Positions 31,475 to 42,012 are shown, numbered from the stretch's first letter. The stretch is 64,000 nucleotides of DNA from a beta proteobacterium CB (GCA_000342265.1 CP004348.1:62001-126000); one strand, 5' to 3'. Translations and numbers: made by a program. The notes: generated from the sequence alone by a model not told the origin.

Positions 31475-32227
31475 ATGCACGCAGCAATATCGATAAAAAA
31501 CGTATCAAAAAATTATGGTGCACTACAGGCGCTAGATGATGTTTCCTTATCAATTGAGCAAGGTGAGTTCTTTGGCCTGCTGGGTCCTAATGGAGCCGGT
31601 AAGACAACGCTGATTTCGATTCTAGCTGGATTAGTTACTGCAGATAGCGGTCATGCTGCAATCATGGGTGCGGATGTTCAAAGTCAATTCCGTGATGCTC
31701 GCCGGATGCTGGGAGTTGTGCCGCAGGAGTTGGTATTCGACCCCTTCTTTACCGTTAGAGAAACCTTGCAATTTCAGTCTGGCTATTTTGGTATTCGTCA
31801 TAACGATGCCTGGATTGACGAGATCATGGCTAATCTAGATCTCACCAATAAAGCTGATAGCAATATGCGCTCCTTATCTGGTGGTATGAAACGACGGGTA
31901 TTGGTGGCTCAGGCTTTGGTTCATAGGCCGCCTGTGATTATTTTGGATGAGCCAACAGCAGGTGTTGACGTAGAGCTGCGCCAATCTCTCTGGCAATTTA
32001 TCAGTCGACTAAATCAACATGGTCACACGATTGTTTTAACAACCCATTACCTTGAAGAGGCTGAGGCATTGTGTCAGCGCATTGCCATGCTCAAGCAAGG
32101 AAAGATTGTGGCTTTGGATACAACCGCGAATTTATTGAGCCAATACGGCTCAGTGAAAAAAGATGGTGAGGGTAAAACAGATCTCGAAGATGTGTTTGTC
32201 AACATCATGTCGGGGGGTGCTCGATGA
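31475..32227 (+). CDS. ABC-2 exporter ATP-binding protein (YadG-like)
   Basis: A 250-residue ATPase with Walker A GPNGAGKTT, signature LSGGMKRRVLVAQAL and Walker B VIILDEPTAGVD, plus THYLEEAEALC, which places it in the DrrA/YadG/NatA class. It follows mlaB by 1 base and overlaps its permease gene by 4. The substrate is unknown. In betaproteobacteria this pair is a regular neighbour of mla, so a role in envelope lipid or drug export is plausible but not proven. Confidence 0.85.
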   Translation: MHAAISIKNVSKNYGALQALDDVSLSIEQGEFFGLLGPNGAGKTTLISILAGLVTADSGHAAIMGADVQSQFRDARRMLGVVPQELVFDPFFTVRETLQFQSGYFGIRHNDAWIDEIMANLDLTNKADSNMRSLSGGMKRRVLVAQALVHRPPVIILDEPTAGVDVELRQSLWQFISRLNQHGHTIVLTTHYLEEAEALCQRIAMLKQGKIVALDTTANLLSQYGSVKKDGEGKTDLEDVFVNIMSGGAR

Positions 32228-33012
32228 AATCTACTTTAAAGAAACTGCCAATCTCCTATGGTAGCGGTTTCCCAACGCTCTTGCGAAAAGAAATCAAACG
32301 TTTTTATAAAGTGGCGTTTCAGACGGTTGCTGCCCCAGTGCTTACCGCTGTTTTGTATTTAATGATTTTTGGACATGTGTTGGAGGGTAAAGAGGTCTAC
32401 GGTCGTCTGAATTACACGGCCTTCCTCATTCCGGGCTTAGTCATGATGAGCGTATTGCAGAACGCATTTGCTAATACCTCATCATCCCTTATTCAGTCGA
32501 AGGTGACTGGTAATCTCGTCTTTGTTTTGCTGGCCCCATTTAGCCACTTGGAGTTTTATGCCGCTTATGTCTTGGCTGCGGTATTTCGTGGAATTGTCGT
32601 TGGCTCAGGCGTATTACTAATTACTGCTTGGTTCGCAATGCCATCCTTTGAATATCCTCTATGGATCATGGCATTCGCTCTATTGGGCGCTGCAATTTTG
32701 GGAAGTATGGGTTTAATTGCGGGCATCTGGGCCGATAAGTATGATCAATTAGCCGCATTTCAGAATTTCATCATCATGCCGGCAACGATGTTGTCAGGCG
32801 TGTTTTATTCCATTCACTCGTTGCCGGCAGCATGGCAAGTGGTATCCCACTTCAATCCATTCTTCTACATGATCGATGGTTTCCGTTACGGCTTCTTTGG
32901 AGTGTCAGATATATCCCCTTGGAATAGTCTAGCGATCGTGGCGTGCTTCTTTGTTGTGGTCTCTGCTATTGCTTTGCGTTTACTGAAAAAAGGCTACAAG
33001 CTCAGAAACTAG
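32224..33012 (+). CDS. ABC-2 exporter permease (YadH-like)
   Basis: The 262-residue protein has about six hydrophobic segments and the ABC-2 pattern: FPTLLRKEIKRFYK at the start, the conserved SGVFYSIHSLPAAWQ before the last two helices, and FNPFFYMIDGFRYGFFG. It matches the YadH family. Its GTG-less ATG start overlaps the ATPase stop (ATGA), so the two form one transporter. It ends 64 bases before ibaG. Confidence 0.85.
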   Translation: MKSTLKKLPISYGSGFPTLLRKEIKRFYKVAFQTVAAPVLTAVLYLMIFGHVLEGKEVYGRLNYTAFLIPGLVMMSVLQNAFANTSSSLIQSKVTGNLVFVLLAPFSHLEFYAAYVLAAVFRGIVVGSGVLLITAWFAMPSFEYPLWIMAFALLGAAILGSMGLIAGIWADKYDQLAAFQNFIIMPATMLSGVFYSIHSLPAAWQVVSHFNPFFYMIDGFRYGFFGVSDISPWNSLAIVACFFVVVSAIALRLLKKGYKLRN

Positions 33013-33076
33013 TTATTGCCCTTTACCTAAACACGAATTAAACAGTTGTTAAGAAATTAGAAATCAGGAGATTGTG

Positions 33077-33325
33077 ATGTTGCCAACCCCAGAGCAAATT
33101 GAAGGCTATATTCAGCAAGGCCTTGCATGCGCCCATGTCAAAGTTGAAGGTGATGGCCAGCATTTCTTTGCGACGATTGTGAGTCCAGAGTTTGAAGGCA
33201 AGCGTTTGATTCAGCGTCATCAATTGGTATATGGCGCCATGGGCGATCGCATGAAGGCAGAGGTTCATGCTTTATCAATCAAAGCATTCACCCCCGAAGA
33301 GTTTGCACAAAATACCCCAACATAA
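33077..33325 (+). CDS. ibaG: BolA/IbaG family protein
   Basis: BolA-like proteins bind monothiol glutaredoxins through a shared 2Fe-2S cluster and influence iron and envelope homeostasis. The product is 82 residues from ATG 33077 (aggag site six bases before); a GTG three bases earlier is possible. It has [35 protein letters not shown] and [16 protein letters not shown], matching IbaG/YrbA. Its place between mla and murA is the same as in E. coli. The CGFS glutaredoxin encoded at 57817 is a candidate partner. Confidence 0.9.
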   Translation: MLPTPEQIEGYIQQGLACAHVKVEGDGQHFFATIVSPEFEGKRLIQRHQLVYGAMGDRMKAEVHALSIKAFTPEEFAQNTPT

Positions 33326-33357
33326 AATACGACATTAGCTTTTACTGGAATAGATTC

Positions 33358-34632
33358 ATGGATAAATTACGAATGGTTGGCGGCACTCCCCTTAAGGGTG
33401 AGGTAGCAATTGCTGGCGCAAAGAACGCAGCGTTGCCAATTTTGTGTGCTTGTTTGCTCACTGATCAGCCTATCACTTTGCGTAATGTCCCTGACTTACA
33501 AGATGTGCGGACCATGCTCAAGCTCTTGCAAGAAATTGGCGTGACTGTCACTTTTCCAGATTCGAATGATCGCAATCACGTGGTACTCAATGCAGCCAAT
33601 ATTAAGAGCTCTGAAGCTACTTATGAGATGGTGAAAACCATGCGTGCCTCTATTTTGGTTCTGGGCCCATTGCTCGCCAGAATGCATAGCGCTAAGGTTT
33701 CCTTGCCGGGCGGCTGCGCTATTGGTGCGCGTCCAGTCGATCAGCACATCAAGGGTTTAAAAGCCATGGGTGCCACCATCAAGATTAAGAGTGGTTATAT
33801 TCAGGCGGAAACTAAATCTGCTACGGGTCGTCTGCAAGGCGCTTCCATCTTGACTGACATGATCACTGTAACAGGTACAGAGAATCTATTGATGGCCGCC
33901 ACTTTGGCATCCGGTACAACCATTTTGGAGAATGCTGCGCGCGAGCCTGAAGTGGGAGACCTAGCAGAGTTGCTCGTCAAAATGGGCGCCAAGATTACCG
34001 GTATTGGTAGTGATCGCCTAGTCATTGAGGGTGTTGAAAAGCTCCACAGTGCAGAACATGCTGTGATTGCCGACCGGATTGAAGCTGGTACATTCTTGTG
34101 CGCAGTTGCTGCTGCTGGCGGTGAGGTGCTGGTCAAGCACTGTCGCCCAGATACCTTGGATGCGGTGATCGTCAAACTCAAAGAAGCTGGCTTGGAAATG
34201 GAAGTCGGTCCTGATTGGATTAGGGCTTCCATGAAAGGGCGTCCTAAGGCGGTTAGCTTCCGCACTTCTGAATACCCAGCCTTTCCGACGGATATGCAGG
34301 CGCAGCTGATGGCAGTCAATGCCATAGCCCAGGGGAACGCCACGATTACCGAAACCATCTTTGAAAACCGCTTTATGCACGTTCAAGAGATGAACCGCCT
34401 CGGTGCTGATATTGCGATTGAGGGTAATACCGCAATTGCACAGGGCGTGGAAAAGCTTTCTGGGGCCATTGTGATGGCTACTGATTTGCGAGCCTCCGCC
34501 AGTCTAGTGATCGCTGGATTGGCTGCCCAAGGCGAAACCCAGGTAGACCGGATTTATCACTTAGATCGTGGATATGACCGCATGGAGCAAAAGTTGACCC
34601 TCTTGGGGGCCAACATTCAGCGCATCAAGTAA
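33358..34632 (+). CDS. murA: UDP-N-acetylglucosamine 1-carboxyvinyltransferase
   Basis: MurA adds enolpyruvate from PEP to UDP-GlcNAc, the first committed step of peptidoglycan synthesis and the target of fosfomycin. The 424-residue product has [10 protein letters not shown] (Lys22-Asn23), the catalytic Cys120 in the loop [13 protein letters not shown], so fosfomycin sensitivity is expected, and the C-terminal LIIAGLAA-type motif [12 protein letters not shown]. It follows ibaG by 32 bases and precedes hisG by 20. Confidence 0.97.
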   Translation: MDKLRMVGGTPLKGEVAIAGAKNAALPILCACLLTDQPITLRNVPDLQDVRTMLKLLQEIGVTVTFPDSNDRNHVVLNAANIKSSEATYEMVKTMRASILVLGPLLARMHSAKVSLPGGCAIGARPVDQHIKGLKAMGATIKIKSGYIQAETKSATGRLQGASILTDMITVTGTENLLMAATLASGTTILENAAREPEVGDLAELLVKMGAKITGIGSDRLVIEGVEKLHSAEHAVIADRIEAGTFLCAVAAAGGEVLVKHCRPDTLDAVIVKLKEAGLEMEVGPDWIRASMKGRPKAVSFRTSEYPAFPTDMQAQLMAVNAIAQGNATITETIFENRFMHVQEMNRLGADIAIEGNTAIAQGVEKLSGAIVMATDLRASASLVIAGLAAQGETQVDRIYHLDRGYDRMEQKLTLLGANIQRIK

Positions 34633-34652
34633 GCCTGATAGATAATTAGTCT

Positions 34653-35279
34653 ATGAAGTTAACTCTAGCCCTCTCGAAGGGGCGCATCTTCGAAGAAACT
34701 GCCGAGATCTTATCTAAGATCGGCATTCGTCCGCTTGAAGATCCAGAAAAGTCACGCAAACTCATTATTGAGACCTCCAATCCTGATGTCCGCCTGATTA
34801 TTGTGCGTGCTTCAGATGTGCCGACCTATGTTCAGTTTGGTGGAGCCGATTTTGGAGTTGCTGGCCTGGATGTCTTAATGGAAAACGGTACCGATGGTCT
34901 ATATGTTCCTTTTGATTTGAACATCGCTAAATGTCGTATGTCAGTTGCTGTGAGAGAAGGTTTTGATTACGCGGCTGCAGTAAAGCAAGGATCGCGTTTG
35001 AAGGTCGCAACAAAGTACGTCAATTGTGCACGCGAGCACTTTGCCAATAAAGGCGTTCACATCGATACGATTCATTTATACGGCTCAATGGAGTTAGCTC
35101 CATTGGTTGGCCTAGCAGATGCCATTGTCGATCTGGTGTCTACAGGCAATACTTTGCGTGCAAATGGTTTGGTTGAAGTTGAGCCAATCGCCGATATCAG
35201 CGCACGTTTAGTTGTTAATCAAGCATCTTATAAACGTAAGCGCACACAATTACAGCCATTCTTTGAGTTATTGAAGTAA
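34653..35279 (+). CDS. hisG: ATP phosphoribosyltransferase, short form
   Basis: HisG joins ATP and PRPP, the first step of histidine synthesis. The 208-residue product is the short form without the C-terminal regulatory domain, so it should need the HisZ subunit, which is not in this window. It contains [13 protein letters not shown] and [14 protein letters not shown], the PRPP site. A GATAAT hexamer ends 6 bases before the ATG and no ribosome binding site is visible, so the start could be leaderless or coupled to murA. Confidence 0.95.
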   Translation: MKLTLALSKGRIFEETAEILSKIGIRPLEDPEKSRKLIIETSNPDVRLIIVRASDVPTYVQFGGADFGVAGLDVLMENGTDGLYVPFDLNIAKCRMSVAVREGFDYAAAVKQGSRLKVATKYVNCAREHFANKGVHIDTIHLYGSMELAPLVGLADAIVDLVSTGNTLRANGLVEVEPIADISARLVVNQASYKRKRTQLQPFFELLK

Positions 35280-35292
35280 AGAAAAAATCCAT

Positions 35293-36615
35293 ATGTCAGC
35301 AGAAGTCATGGTCAAGCGCCTTAATAGCAAAGATGCTGGGTTCAAAGAAGCCCTGCTCTCCAGCCTTTCTTTGCCTATGGCGGATGATGAGGCGATTGAT
35401 GCTGCAGTAGTAAATATTCTGGCGCAAGTGAAGGGTGAGGGTGATGCTGCTGTGCTCTCCTTTACAAAGCAGTTTGATCGTCTCAATATTTCAAGTGTTA
35501 CTGAGTTAGAAATTTCTCCAGAAGAATTAAAAACAGCTTACGAAGGTTTATCTGCTGAACAAAAAAATGCTCTTGATATCGCTGCGCAAAGAGTGCGTGC
35601 TTATCACGAGAGGCAGAAGATTGAAGCGGGTTGCCACTCTTGGGAATACGAAGAGGATGATGGCACCCGATTAGGTCAAAAAGTAACAGCCTTAGATCGT
35701 GTGGGTATTTATGTTCCTGGCGGCAAGGCTGCTTATCCATCTTCTGTGTTGATGAATGCAATTCCTGCCAAGGTTGCTGGTGTGAAAGAAGTCATCATGG
35801 TGGTACCCACCCCTGATGGCGCTCGCAATACCTTGGTCTTGGCTGCTGCTTACTTATCTGGTGTTGATCGCGTCTTTACGATTGGTGGTGCACAAGCAGT
35901 TGGCGCCTTAGCTTATGGCACGCAAACTATTCCACCGGTAGACAAAATTGTTGGCCCTGGCAATGCCTATGTTGCAGCCGCCAAGCGTAGAGTCTTTGGT
36001 ACTGTTGGCATTGATATGATCGCCGGCCCTTCAGAAATTTTGGTCCTCTGTGACGGCTCTAGCAATCCCGATTGGATCGCGATGGATTTATTTTCTCAAG
36101 CTGAGCATGATGAGTTAGCGCAATCTATTTTGCTTTGTCCAGATGAGAAATTTATTGAGCAAGTGCAAGTAAGCATTAATAAGTTATTACCTGACATGCC
36201 AAGAAAGAAAGTGATTGAAACATCGCTTACTAATCGTGCTTTATTGATTCAGGTAAAAGATATGGGCGAGGCTTGTGAGATTGCCAATGCCATTGCTGCC
36301 GAGCATTTAGAAATTTGTGCAACTGAGCCACGCAAGTGGGCTGAGTTAATTCGTCATGCTGGCGCCATCTTTATGGGTAATTACACCAGTGAATCTTTAG
36401 GCGATTATTGTGCAGGTCCGAATCACGTTTTACCAACAGCACGTACTGCGCGCTTCTCATCCCCATTGGGGGTGTATGACTTTATTAAGCGCTCAAGCAT
36501 GATTGAGGTCAGTGAAGCAGGTGCTCAAACGCTAGGCGCTGTTGCTAGTACGCTCGCACACGGTGAGGGCTTAACAGCTCACGCCCGCGCAGCTGAGATG
36601 CGCTTGAAAAAATAA
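35293..36615 (+). CDS. hisD: Histidinol dehydrogenase
   Basis: HisD oxidises histidinol to histidine in two NAD-dependent steps with a zinc ion. The 440-residue protein has [47 protein letters not shown] with zinc and catalytic residues, and AGPNHVLPT. It follows hisG by 13 bases. Downstream the expected collinear hisC is inverted, so this transcript ends here, converging on hisC. Confidence 0.96.
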   Translation: MSAEVMVKRLNSKDAGFKEALLSSLSLPMADDEAIDAAVVNILAQVKGEGDAAVLSFTKQFDRLNISSVTELEISPEELKTAYEGLSAEQKNALDIAAQRVRAYHERQKIEAGCHSWEYEEDDGTRLGQKVTALDRVGIYVPGGKAAYPSSVLMNAIPAKVAGVKEVIMVVPTPDGARNTLVLAAAYLSGVDRVFTIGGAQAVGALAYGTQTIPPVDKIVGPGNAYVAAAKRRVFGTVGIDMIAGPSEILVLCDGSSNPDWIAMDLFSQAEHDELAQSILLCPDEKFIEQVQVSINKLLPDMPRKKVIETSLTNRALLIQVKDMGEACEIANAIAAEHLEICATEPRKWAELIRHAGAIFMGNYTSESLGDYCAGPNHVLPTARTARFSSPLGVYDFIKRSSMIEVSEAGAQTLGAVASTLAHGEGLTAHARAAEMRLKK

Positions 36616-36630
36616 ACCCAAGTTCGGTTT
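36611..36630 (-). terminator. Weak terminator for the inverted hisC
   Basis: On the minus strand a 5-bp stem AAACC/GGTTT with a 7-base loop is followed by ATTTTTT. It lies in and just beyond the 39-base gap between the converging hisD and hisC. The stem is short, so this is tentative. Confidence 0.4.
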
Positions 36631-36654
36631 AGAAAAAAACGATTGCAGTCAAGT

Positions 36655-37728
36655 TTAGGCGCTAGCCAGAATTTCTTTCAAAGCTGCAATCAATTCATTT
36701 GTTTGATCATCGGTGCCGATGGTGATGCGCAAAAATTCTTCAATCCGTGGTGACTTGAAGTGACGCACAATAATTCCACGATCGCGTAAAGCTTGATACA
36801 GCTTCACACCAGCATGATTCGGGTGACGCGTAAAAATAAAGTTGGCGGTTGATGGCAGCGTATCAAAGCCTAATGTACTCAATTCAGCTACTAAGCGTTC
36901 GCGAGTTTGAATCACTTTTTTGCTAGTAGACTCCAAATGGGCTTGATCTTGTATTGCGGCAATTGCTCCCGCTTGCGCCAGGCGCCCCAGTGGATAGGAG
37001 TTAAAGCTATTCTTCACCCGCTCCAGACCTGCAATGAGGTCTGGATGTCCCACTGCAAATCCAACGCGAAGACCAGCTAGGGCGCGTGACTTGGATAAGG
37101 TGTGTACGACCAAGAGGTTTTCTGGACATGCACTTCCGCGAAGCAGGGGAATGCAAGACTCGGTTCCATAGTCCACATAGGCTTCATCAATCACTACTAC
37201 GGACTGTGTATTTCTACCCAGCAGAGCTTCGATATCTGATCGAGGAATAGCTCTACCAGTTGGGGCATTGGGATTGGGGAAAATAATTCCACCATTGTCA
37301 TTTTTGAGATTCTCGGTTTGGATCTCAAAATGAGAGCCCAAGGGTACTGTTTCATAGTCAATGCCGAATAACTTGCAATAAACCGGGTAGAAGCTATAAG
37401 TGATATCTGGAAACTGAACTGGTTTAGCTTGTTTGAGCAGGCCTAAAAATACGTGGGCCAGAACCTCGTCGGAACCATTGCCTAAAAATACCTGTTTTGG
37501 GTCTAGGCCGTGCAAATCGGCAATGGCTTTTTTAAGGGCCAGGCCTTCAGGGTCTGGATAAAGCCTTAAATCATCCGTGTTTTGCTGATTTATGGCGGCT
37601 AGAGCCTTAGGAGATGGGCCATATGGGCTTTCATTCGTATTGAGCTTTACCAGCCGCTCCATTTGCGGCTGCTCCCCAGGAACGTAAGGGGTGAGGGTCT
37701 GAACAACGGGGCTCCAAAAACGGCTCAT
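36655..37728 (-). CDS. hisC: Histidinol-phosphate aminotransferase
   Basis: HisC transfers an amino group from glutamate to imidazole-acetol phosphate using pyridoxal phosphate. The 357-residue product has [49 protein letters not shown] and the PLP lysine in [15 protein letters not shown]. It is on the minus strand although all other his genes here are on plus. It therefore splits the cluster into hisGD and hisBHAFIE, and is divergent from hisB across a 126-base gap. Confidence 0.96.
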   Translation of the reverse strand: MSRFWSPVVQTLTPYVPGEQPQMERLVKLNTNESPYGPSPKALAAINQQNTDDLRLYPDPEGLALKKAIADLHGLDPKQVFLGNGSDEVLAHVFLGLLKQAKPVQFPDITYSFYPVYCKLFGIDYETVPLGSHFEIQTENLKNDNGGIIFPNPNAPTGRAIPRSDIEALLGRNTQSVVVIDEAYVDYGTESCIPLLRGSACPENLLVVHTLSKSRALAGLRVGFAVGHPDLIAGLERVKNSFNSYPLGRLAQAGAIAAIQDQAHLESTSKKVIQTRERLVAELSTLGFDTLPSTANFIFTRHPNHAGVKLYQALRDRGIIVRHFKSPRIEEFLRITIGTDDQTNELIAALKEILASA

Positions 37729-37805
37729 GAGGGACTCTAGTCAAAAATCAGCAAAAGTGAATAAAAGCCAGCAATCAACATCGGCATTTATATCTGTATT
37801 AGGAA

Positions 37806-37814
37806 TGATATTAT
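37806..37814 (+). promoter_or_regulatory. Extended -10 promoter for hisBHAFIE
   Basis: TGA-TATTAT is an extended -10 element (TGn followed by a near-consensus hexamer) about 40 bases before hisB. It lies in the 126-base gap between divergent hisC and hisB. The -35 is weak (TTTATA at 37787, 16 bases). A separate promoter is needed because hisC is inverted. Confidence 0.5.
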
Positions 37815-37854
37815 GAGGCTTCAATCAACACTTCGCCTCGCGGCGCACTGAAGC

Positions 37855-38442
37855 ATGCGGCAAGCCGACGTTACCCGAAACACTTCGGAAACCAAAATTC
37901 AAATTGCCATCAATTTAGATGGCACAGGTAAAGCTGAGCTAGCCTCTGGCGTACCCTTCCTAGATCATATGCTGGATCAAATTGCCCGTCACGGCATGAT
38001 TGACCTTAAGGTAGTCGCAAAAGGCGATACCCATATTGATGACCACCATACCGTCGAGGATGTAGGTATTACTCTGGGGCAGGCATTTGCCAAAGCAGTT
38101 GGCGATAAAGCGGGCATTACCCGCTATGGCCACTCTTACGTCCCTTTGGATGAAACCCTTTCTCGTGTGGTGATCGATTTTTCTGGCCGTCCAGGCTTGG
38201 AGTTCAACGTCCCGTTTACCCGCGCACGTGTGGGCGACTTTGACGTGGATCTCAGTATTGAGTTCTTCCGTGGTTTTGTTAACCACGCTGGAGTAACTTT
38301 GCACATCGATAACTTACGCGGTATTAATGCTCACCACCAGATTGAAACCGTTTTTAAGGCCTTTGGTCGTGCGTTGCGCATGGCTTTAGAGATAGATCCG
38401 CGTGCCTCTGGTGTTGTTCCTTCGACTAAGGGCAGCCTCTAA
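37855..38442 (+). CDS. hisB: Imidazoleglycerol-phosphate dehydratase
   Basis: HisB dehydrates imidazole-glycerol phosphate to imidazole-acetol phosphate using manganese. The 195-residue product is monofunctional, without the phosphatase domain of the E. coli enzyme. It has [31 protein letters not shown] and the mirror motif [13 protein letters not shown], which supply metal ligands. First gene of the second his unit. Confidence 0.97.
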   Translation: MRQADVTRNTSETKIQIAINLDGTGKAELASGVPFLDHMLDQIARHGMIDLKVVAKGDTHIDDHHTVEDVGITLGQAFAKAVGDKAGITRYGHSYVPLDETLSRVVIDFSGRPGLEFNVPFTRARVGDFDVDLSIEFFRGFVNHAGVTLHIDNLRGINAHHQIETVFKAFGRALRMALEIDPRASGVVPSTKGSL

Positions 38443-38504
38443 TCTAGAAAATTTCTAGTGTTGAGTAGAAGACTGTCAAAAAACTACAGAACATAGGCTA
38501 ACAA

Positions 38505-39167
38505 TTGGCGCAAACCATTGCGATCGTTGACTACGGAATGGGTAATCTACGTTCCGTGTATCAAGCCTTTCATCATGTGGCTCCCGATGCCAATGTGCTG
38601 ATTGCTCACACCCCAGAAGAAATCCTCTCCGCCGAGCGGGTAGTGCTTCCAGGGCAGGGCGCTATGCCTGATTGCATGAAGCATTTAGAAGAGTCTGGTT
38701 TATTGGAGGCATTGCTAGATGCGGTCAAAAATAAACCACTATTAGGTGTTTGTGTGGGCGAGCAGATGCTGTTTGATCAAAGTGCCGAAGTGCGCGCCAA
38801 TTCCAATGCCAGTTGGACGCCTTGCTTGGGGTTAATTCCTGGTGAGGTAAGGCGATTTGAATTGGCTGGCAAAGTACAGCCAGACGGCTCCGCTTACAAA
38901 GTTCCCCATATGGGTTGGAATCAAGTTCGCCAAGATCGCCAGCACGCACTTTGGGATGGCATTCCAGATTTAACTAGTTTTTATTTTGTACACAGCTACT
39001 ATGTTGTACCGCAACGCCAGGAAGATGTTGCGGGCTCAACCGAGTATGGCGATTGGTTTACTTCTGCGGTTGCAAGGGATAATATTTTTGCAACGCAATT
39101 TCATCCAGAAAAAAGTGCAGAATACGGATTAAAGCTCTACAAAAATTTTGTTTCTTGGCAACCTTAA
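38505..39167 (+). CDS. hisH: Imidazole glycerol phosphate synthase, glutaminase subunit
   Basis: HisH releases ammonia from glutamine and feeds it to HisF. The only available start is TTG at 38505, because an in-frame TAA lies two codons upstream; it gives [17 protein letters not shown] and 220 residues. The class I glutaminase triad is Cys in GVCVGEQML, His and Glu in FHPEKS. The upstream agg gives a weak ribosome binding site. It lies 62 bases after hisB and 20 before hisA. Confidence 0.95.
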   Translation: MAQTIAIVDYGMGNLRSVYQAFHHVAPDANVLIAHTPEEILSAERVVLPGQGAMPDCMKHLEESGLLEALLDAVKNKPLLGVCVGEQMLFDQSAEVRANSNASWTPCLGLIPGEVRRFELAGKVQPDGSAYKVPHMGWNQVRQDRQHALWDGIPDLTSFYFVHSYYVVPQRQEDVAGSTEYGDWFTSAVARDNIFATQFHPEKSAEYGLKLYKNFVSWQP

Positions 39168-39187
39168 TACTTTTCTAACCTACCGCT

Positions 39188-39949
39188 ATGCTGCTGATTC
39201 CCGCGATTGACTTAAAAGATGGCCACTGTGTTCGACTCGAACAAGGTGACATGGATAAAGCCACTGTTTTTTCAGAAGATCCAGGGGCGATGGCTGCGCA
39301 CTGGATTAGTAAGGGTGCACGTCGCCTACACCTAGTCGATTTGAATGGCGCATTTGCAGGCAAGCTGAAGAATGAATCTGCTATCAAATCAATCTTGAAA
39401 GCAGTGGGCGATGAGATTCCAGTTCAGCTGGGTGGTGGTATTCGTGATCTTGAAACGATTGAACGTTTATTAGATGACGGTATTAGCACTGTGATTATTG
39501 GTACTGCAGCAGTCAAGAGTCCTGGTTTTGTGCAAGATGCCTGCACAGCTTTTCCTGGTCATATCATGGTTGGCTTAGATGCGCGTGATGGCAAAGTGGC
39601 AACCGATGGCTGGAGCAAGATTACGGGACATGAAGTGATTGATCTTGCTAAAAAGTTTGAAGACTATGGGGTTGAAGCCATCATCTATACCGACATTGGT
39701 CGTGATGGCATGATGAAAGGCATCAATATGGATGCCACGATTAAATTAGCGCAAGCTATTCGGATTCCAGTCATTGCTAGCGGTGGTTTATCTAATAACC
39801 AAGATATTGAAGCACTCTGCGAAGCAGAGGCTGAGGGTGTGATGGGTGTGATTGCGGGTCGATCGATTTATGCTGGTGACTTAGATTTAACTGCAGCACA
39901 AAAATATGCCGATGAGTTAACCCTCAAGTTTGCCAAGAAAATTATTTAG
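39188..39949 (+). CDS. hisA: ProFAR isomerase HisA
   Basis: HisA isomerises ProFAR to PRFAR in an eight-stranded barrel. The 253-residue product begins [17 protein letters not shown] (catalytic Asp in AIDLKDG), has [11 protein letters not shown] and the second acid in [15 protein letters not shown], then VIASGGLSN phosphate-binding motifs. It lies 11 bases before hisF, its paralogue. Confidence 0.97.
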   Translation: MLLIPAIDLKDGHCVRLEQGDMDKATVFSEDPGAMAAHWISKGARRLHLVDLNGAFAGKLKNESAIKSILKAVGDEIPVQLGGGIRDLETIERLLDDGISTVIIGTAAVKSPGFVQDACTAFPGHIMVGLDARDGKVATDGWSKITGHEVIDLAKKFEDYGVEAIIYTDIGRDGMMKGINMDATIKLAQAIRIPVIASGGLSNNQDIEALCEAEAEGVMGVIAGRSIYAGDLDLTAAQKYADELTLKFAKKII

Positions 39950-39960
39950 ATTGTTTAATA

Positions 39961-40719
39961 GTGCTCACTAAACGAATTATTCCTTGCCTTGATGTGACGG
40001 CAGGGCGCGTTGTGAAAGGCGTGAACTTTGTTGGGCTGCGTGATGCGGGTGATCCGGTAGAGATTGCAAAACGCTACGACACCCAGGGCGCTGATGAGCT
40101 TACTTTTTTAGATATTACAGCTACCTCTGATGGGCGCGATCTCATTCTGCACATCATTGAAGATGTCGCATCTCAAGTATTTATTCCTTTGACTGTTGGT
40201 GGTGGTGTGCGCGCTGTGGCTGACGTACGTCGCTTGCTCAATGCCGGTGCTGATAAGGTGAGTATGAATTCATCCGCAGTAGCCAATCCCGATTTGGTTT
40301 CTGATGCTGCGGCATATTACGGCTCTCAGTGCATCGTCGTTGCGATTGATGCCAAAAAAACTGAAGCGGGTAATTGGGAAGTCTTTACTCATGGCGGTAG
40401 AACTGCAACCGGCATGGATGTAGTTGCATGGGCTTCTGAAGTCGCTAAACGTGGTGCTGGAGAAATTCTTCTCACCAGTATGAATCGCGATGGCAGTAAA
40501 GATGGTTTTGATCTAGAGTTAACTGCAGCAGTAAGTGATGCAGTTAGTGTGCCTGTGATTGCTTCTGGTGGCGTTGGTAATTTGCAGCACCTGGTGGATG
40601 GTATTACTAAAGGCCATGCTGATGCAGTACTCGCAGCCAGTATTTTTCATTATGGTGAATACACTGTTGGCCAAGCAAAAGAATACATGGCAAGCCAAGG
40701 AATTCCTGTCCGCATTTAA
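39961..40719 (+). CDS. hisF: Imidazole glycerol phosphate synthase, cyclase subunit
   Basis: HisF uses ammonia from HisH to form imidazole glycerol phosphate and AICAR. The 252-residue barrel starts from GTG ([23 protein letters not shown], catalytic Asp in CLDV) and has [30 protein letters not shown] with the second acid, and VIASGGVGN. It is followed by hisI after 35 bases. Confidence 0.97.
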   Translation: MLTKRIIPCLDVTAGRVVKGVNFVGLRDAGDPVEIAKRYDTQGADELTFLDITATSDGRDLILHIIEDVASQVFIPLTVGGGVRAVADVRRLLNAGADKVSMNSSAVANPDLVSDAAAYYGSQCIVVAIDAKKTEAGNWEVFTHGGRTATGMDVVAWASEVAKRGAGEILLTSMNRDGSKDGFDLELTAAVSDAVSVPVIASGGVGNLQHLVDGITKGHADAVLAASIFHYGEYTVGQAKEYMASQGIPVRI

Positions 40720-40754
40720 TTTGCAGACAGACTAACTGAGAACACCACATAAAG

Positions 40755-41165
40755 ATGACCATGAAAAATTCCTTCACTCCAATGGAGTCTTTAGAGGCTG
40801 GAGCATGGCTAGATGCTGTTACTTGGAATGAACAAGGTCTGGTTCCAGTGATCGCCCAGGAAGTTGGCAGTAAAGATATCTTAATGATGGCTTGGATGAA
40901 TCGCGATGCTCTATTGGCTACTTTGCGTTTGGGGGAGGCTGTGTATTGGACTCGCTCTAGGCAAAAGCTCTGGCATAAGGGTGAAGAATCTGGCCATACC
41001 CAAAAAGTAAAAGAAATTCGCCTCGATTGTGATGGCGACACCATTTTGCTCATGGTTGAGCAAAAAGACGGTATTGCTTGCCATACTGGCGAGCACAGTT
41101 GCTTCTTTTTGCGGTGGGATTCCGGTGTTTCTGCCTGGGTGGATGAGTCCAAGGGTCATCAATAA
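40755..41165 (+). CDS. hisI: Phosphoribosyl-AMP cyclohydrolase
   Basis: HisI opens the adenine ring of PR-AMP; it is a zinc enzyme. The 136-residue product is the stand-alone cyclohydrolase, not fused to HisE as in enterobacteria. It has [34 protein letters not shown] and the metal ligands in DCDGD and [11 protein letters not shown]. The stop is 43 bases before hisE. Confidence 0.96.
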   Translation: MTMKNSFTPMESLEAGAWLDAVTWNEQGLVPVIAQEVGSKDILMMAWMNRDALLATLRLGEAVYWTRSRQKLWHKGEESGHTQKVKEIRLDCDGDTILLMVEQKDGIACHTGEHSCFFLRWDSGVSAWVDESKGHQ

Positions 41166-41208
41166 GACCTTCAGAGTCTTCCCAGCAATAAAGACATAAA
41201 ATCACTTT

Positions 41209-41610
41209 ATGACTAGTTCAGCACAAAAACCTTCCAATTTAGACTCCGCTTTGGCTTATTTAGCCGATGTGGTGGATCAGCGACGCGATGCATTTAAGGC
41301 TGGAGAGGCAGATCCCAAGACCTCTTACACGGCCCTGCTCTTTTCCAAGGGTGATGATGGCATTCTGAAAAAAATTGGCGAGGAGGCTACAGAAGCAGTT
41401 ATGGCGGCTAAAGACGCCCGTAACGCCAATCTAGCCTCTGAGCAGCAAAAGCTCTTGGTAGGAGAAATGGCCGACCTTTGGTTTCATTGCTTAATTGCAC
41501 TGTCCCAGTTTGGTTTGCGTCCCGAGGATGTTGTGGCTGAGCTCAATCGTCGCCTGGGTACCTCTGGCATCGAAGAGAAGGCGGCCAGAAAGGCCGCTGG
41601 TACAGAGTAA
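41209..41610 (+). CDS. hisE: Phosphoribosyl-ATP pyrophosphohydrolase
   Basis: HisE removes pyrophosphate from PR-ATP, step two of histidine synthesis. The 133-residue all-alpha MazG-like protein has [16 protein letters not shown] and [14 protein letters not shown], which hold the metal-binding acidic residues. TAAAAT ends 6 bases before its ATG and no ribosome binding site is present, so an internal leaderless start is possible. It is followed by hinT after 45 bases. Confidence 0.95.
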   Translation: MTSSAQKPSNLDSALAYLADVVDQRRDAFKAGEADPKTSYTALLFSKGDDGILKKIGEEATEAVMAAKDARNANLASEQQKLLVGEMADLWFHCLIALSQFGLRPEDVVAELNRRLGTSGIEEKAARKAAGTE

Positions 41611-41655
41611 ATACAGATAAAACCCAATAAATTCATCAAAACTAGAGGCGAAAGC

Positions 41656-42012
41656 GTGAGTCACGATCCTAATTGCTTGTTTTGCAAGATTTCTAAAGGT
41701 GAAATCCCATCCCAGAAGGTGTATGAAGACGAGGAAATTTACGCTTTTAAAGATATCAATCCTGCCGCCCCCATTCATTTTTTGATGATCCCTAAAAAAC
41801 ATATTGCTATGTTGGAGTCTGCGGAAGTGGTGGATGCGCCATTGCTAGGTAGAATGATGGAATTAGCACCGCGTCTCGCCAAAGAGCAAGGCTGTCGTCC
41901 TGGAAAAGATGGCGGCTTTAGATTGGTAGTGAACAACGGTGCAGATGGTGGGCAAGAGGTCTATCACTTGCACTTGCATGTGATGGGCGGTCCGCGCCCC
42001 TGGAAAAAATAG
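41656..42012 (+). CDS. hinT: HIT-family purine nucleoside phosphoramidase HinT
   Basis: HinT hydrolyses adenosine 5'-phosphoramidates; its physiological substrate is unclear. The 118-residue protein starts from GTG ([19 protein letters not shown]) behind a gaggcgaaa site and carries the histidine triad HLHLHVMGG near the C-terminus, the final residues being GPRPWKK. It links hisE to tatA, an order found widely in Burkholderiales. Confidence 0.94.
   Translation: MSHDPNCLFCKISKGEIPSQKVYEDEEIYAFKDINPAAPIHFLMIPKKHIAMLESAEVVDAPLLGRMMELAPRLAKEQGCRPGKDGGFRLVVNNGADGGQEVYHLHLHVMGGPRPWKK

Noticed and set aside
33801..34358. A long open frame on the minus strand opposite murA
   Set aside because: It lies wholly inside murA, resembles no protein family, lacks a ribosome binding site and is explained by the codon pattern of the real gene.
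40607..41152. A long open frame on the minus strand opposite hisF and hisI
   Set aside because: It is a shadow of two well-defined his genes and its product has no domain-like features.
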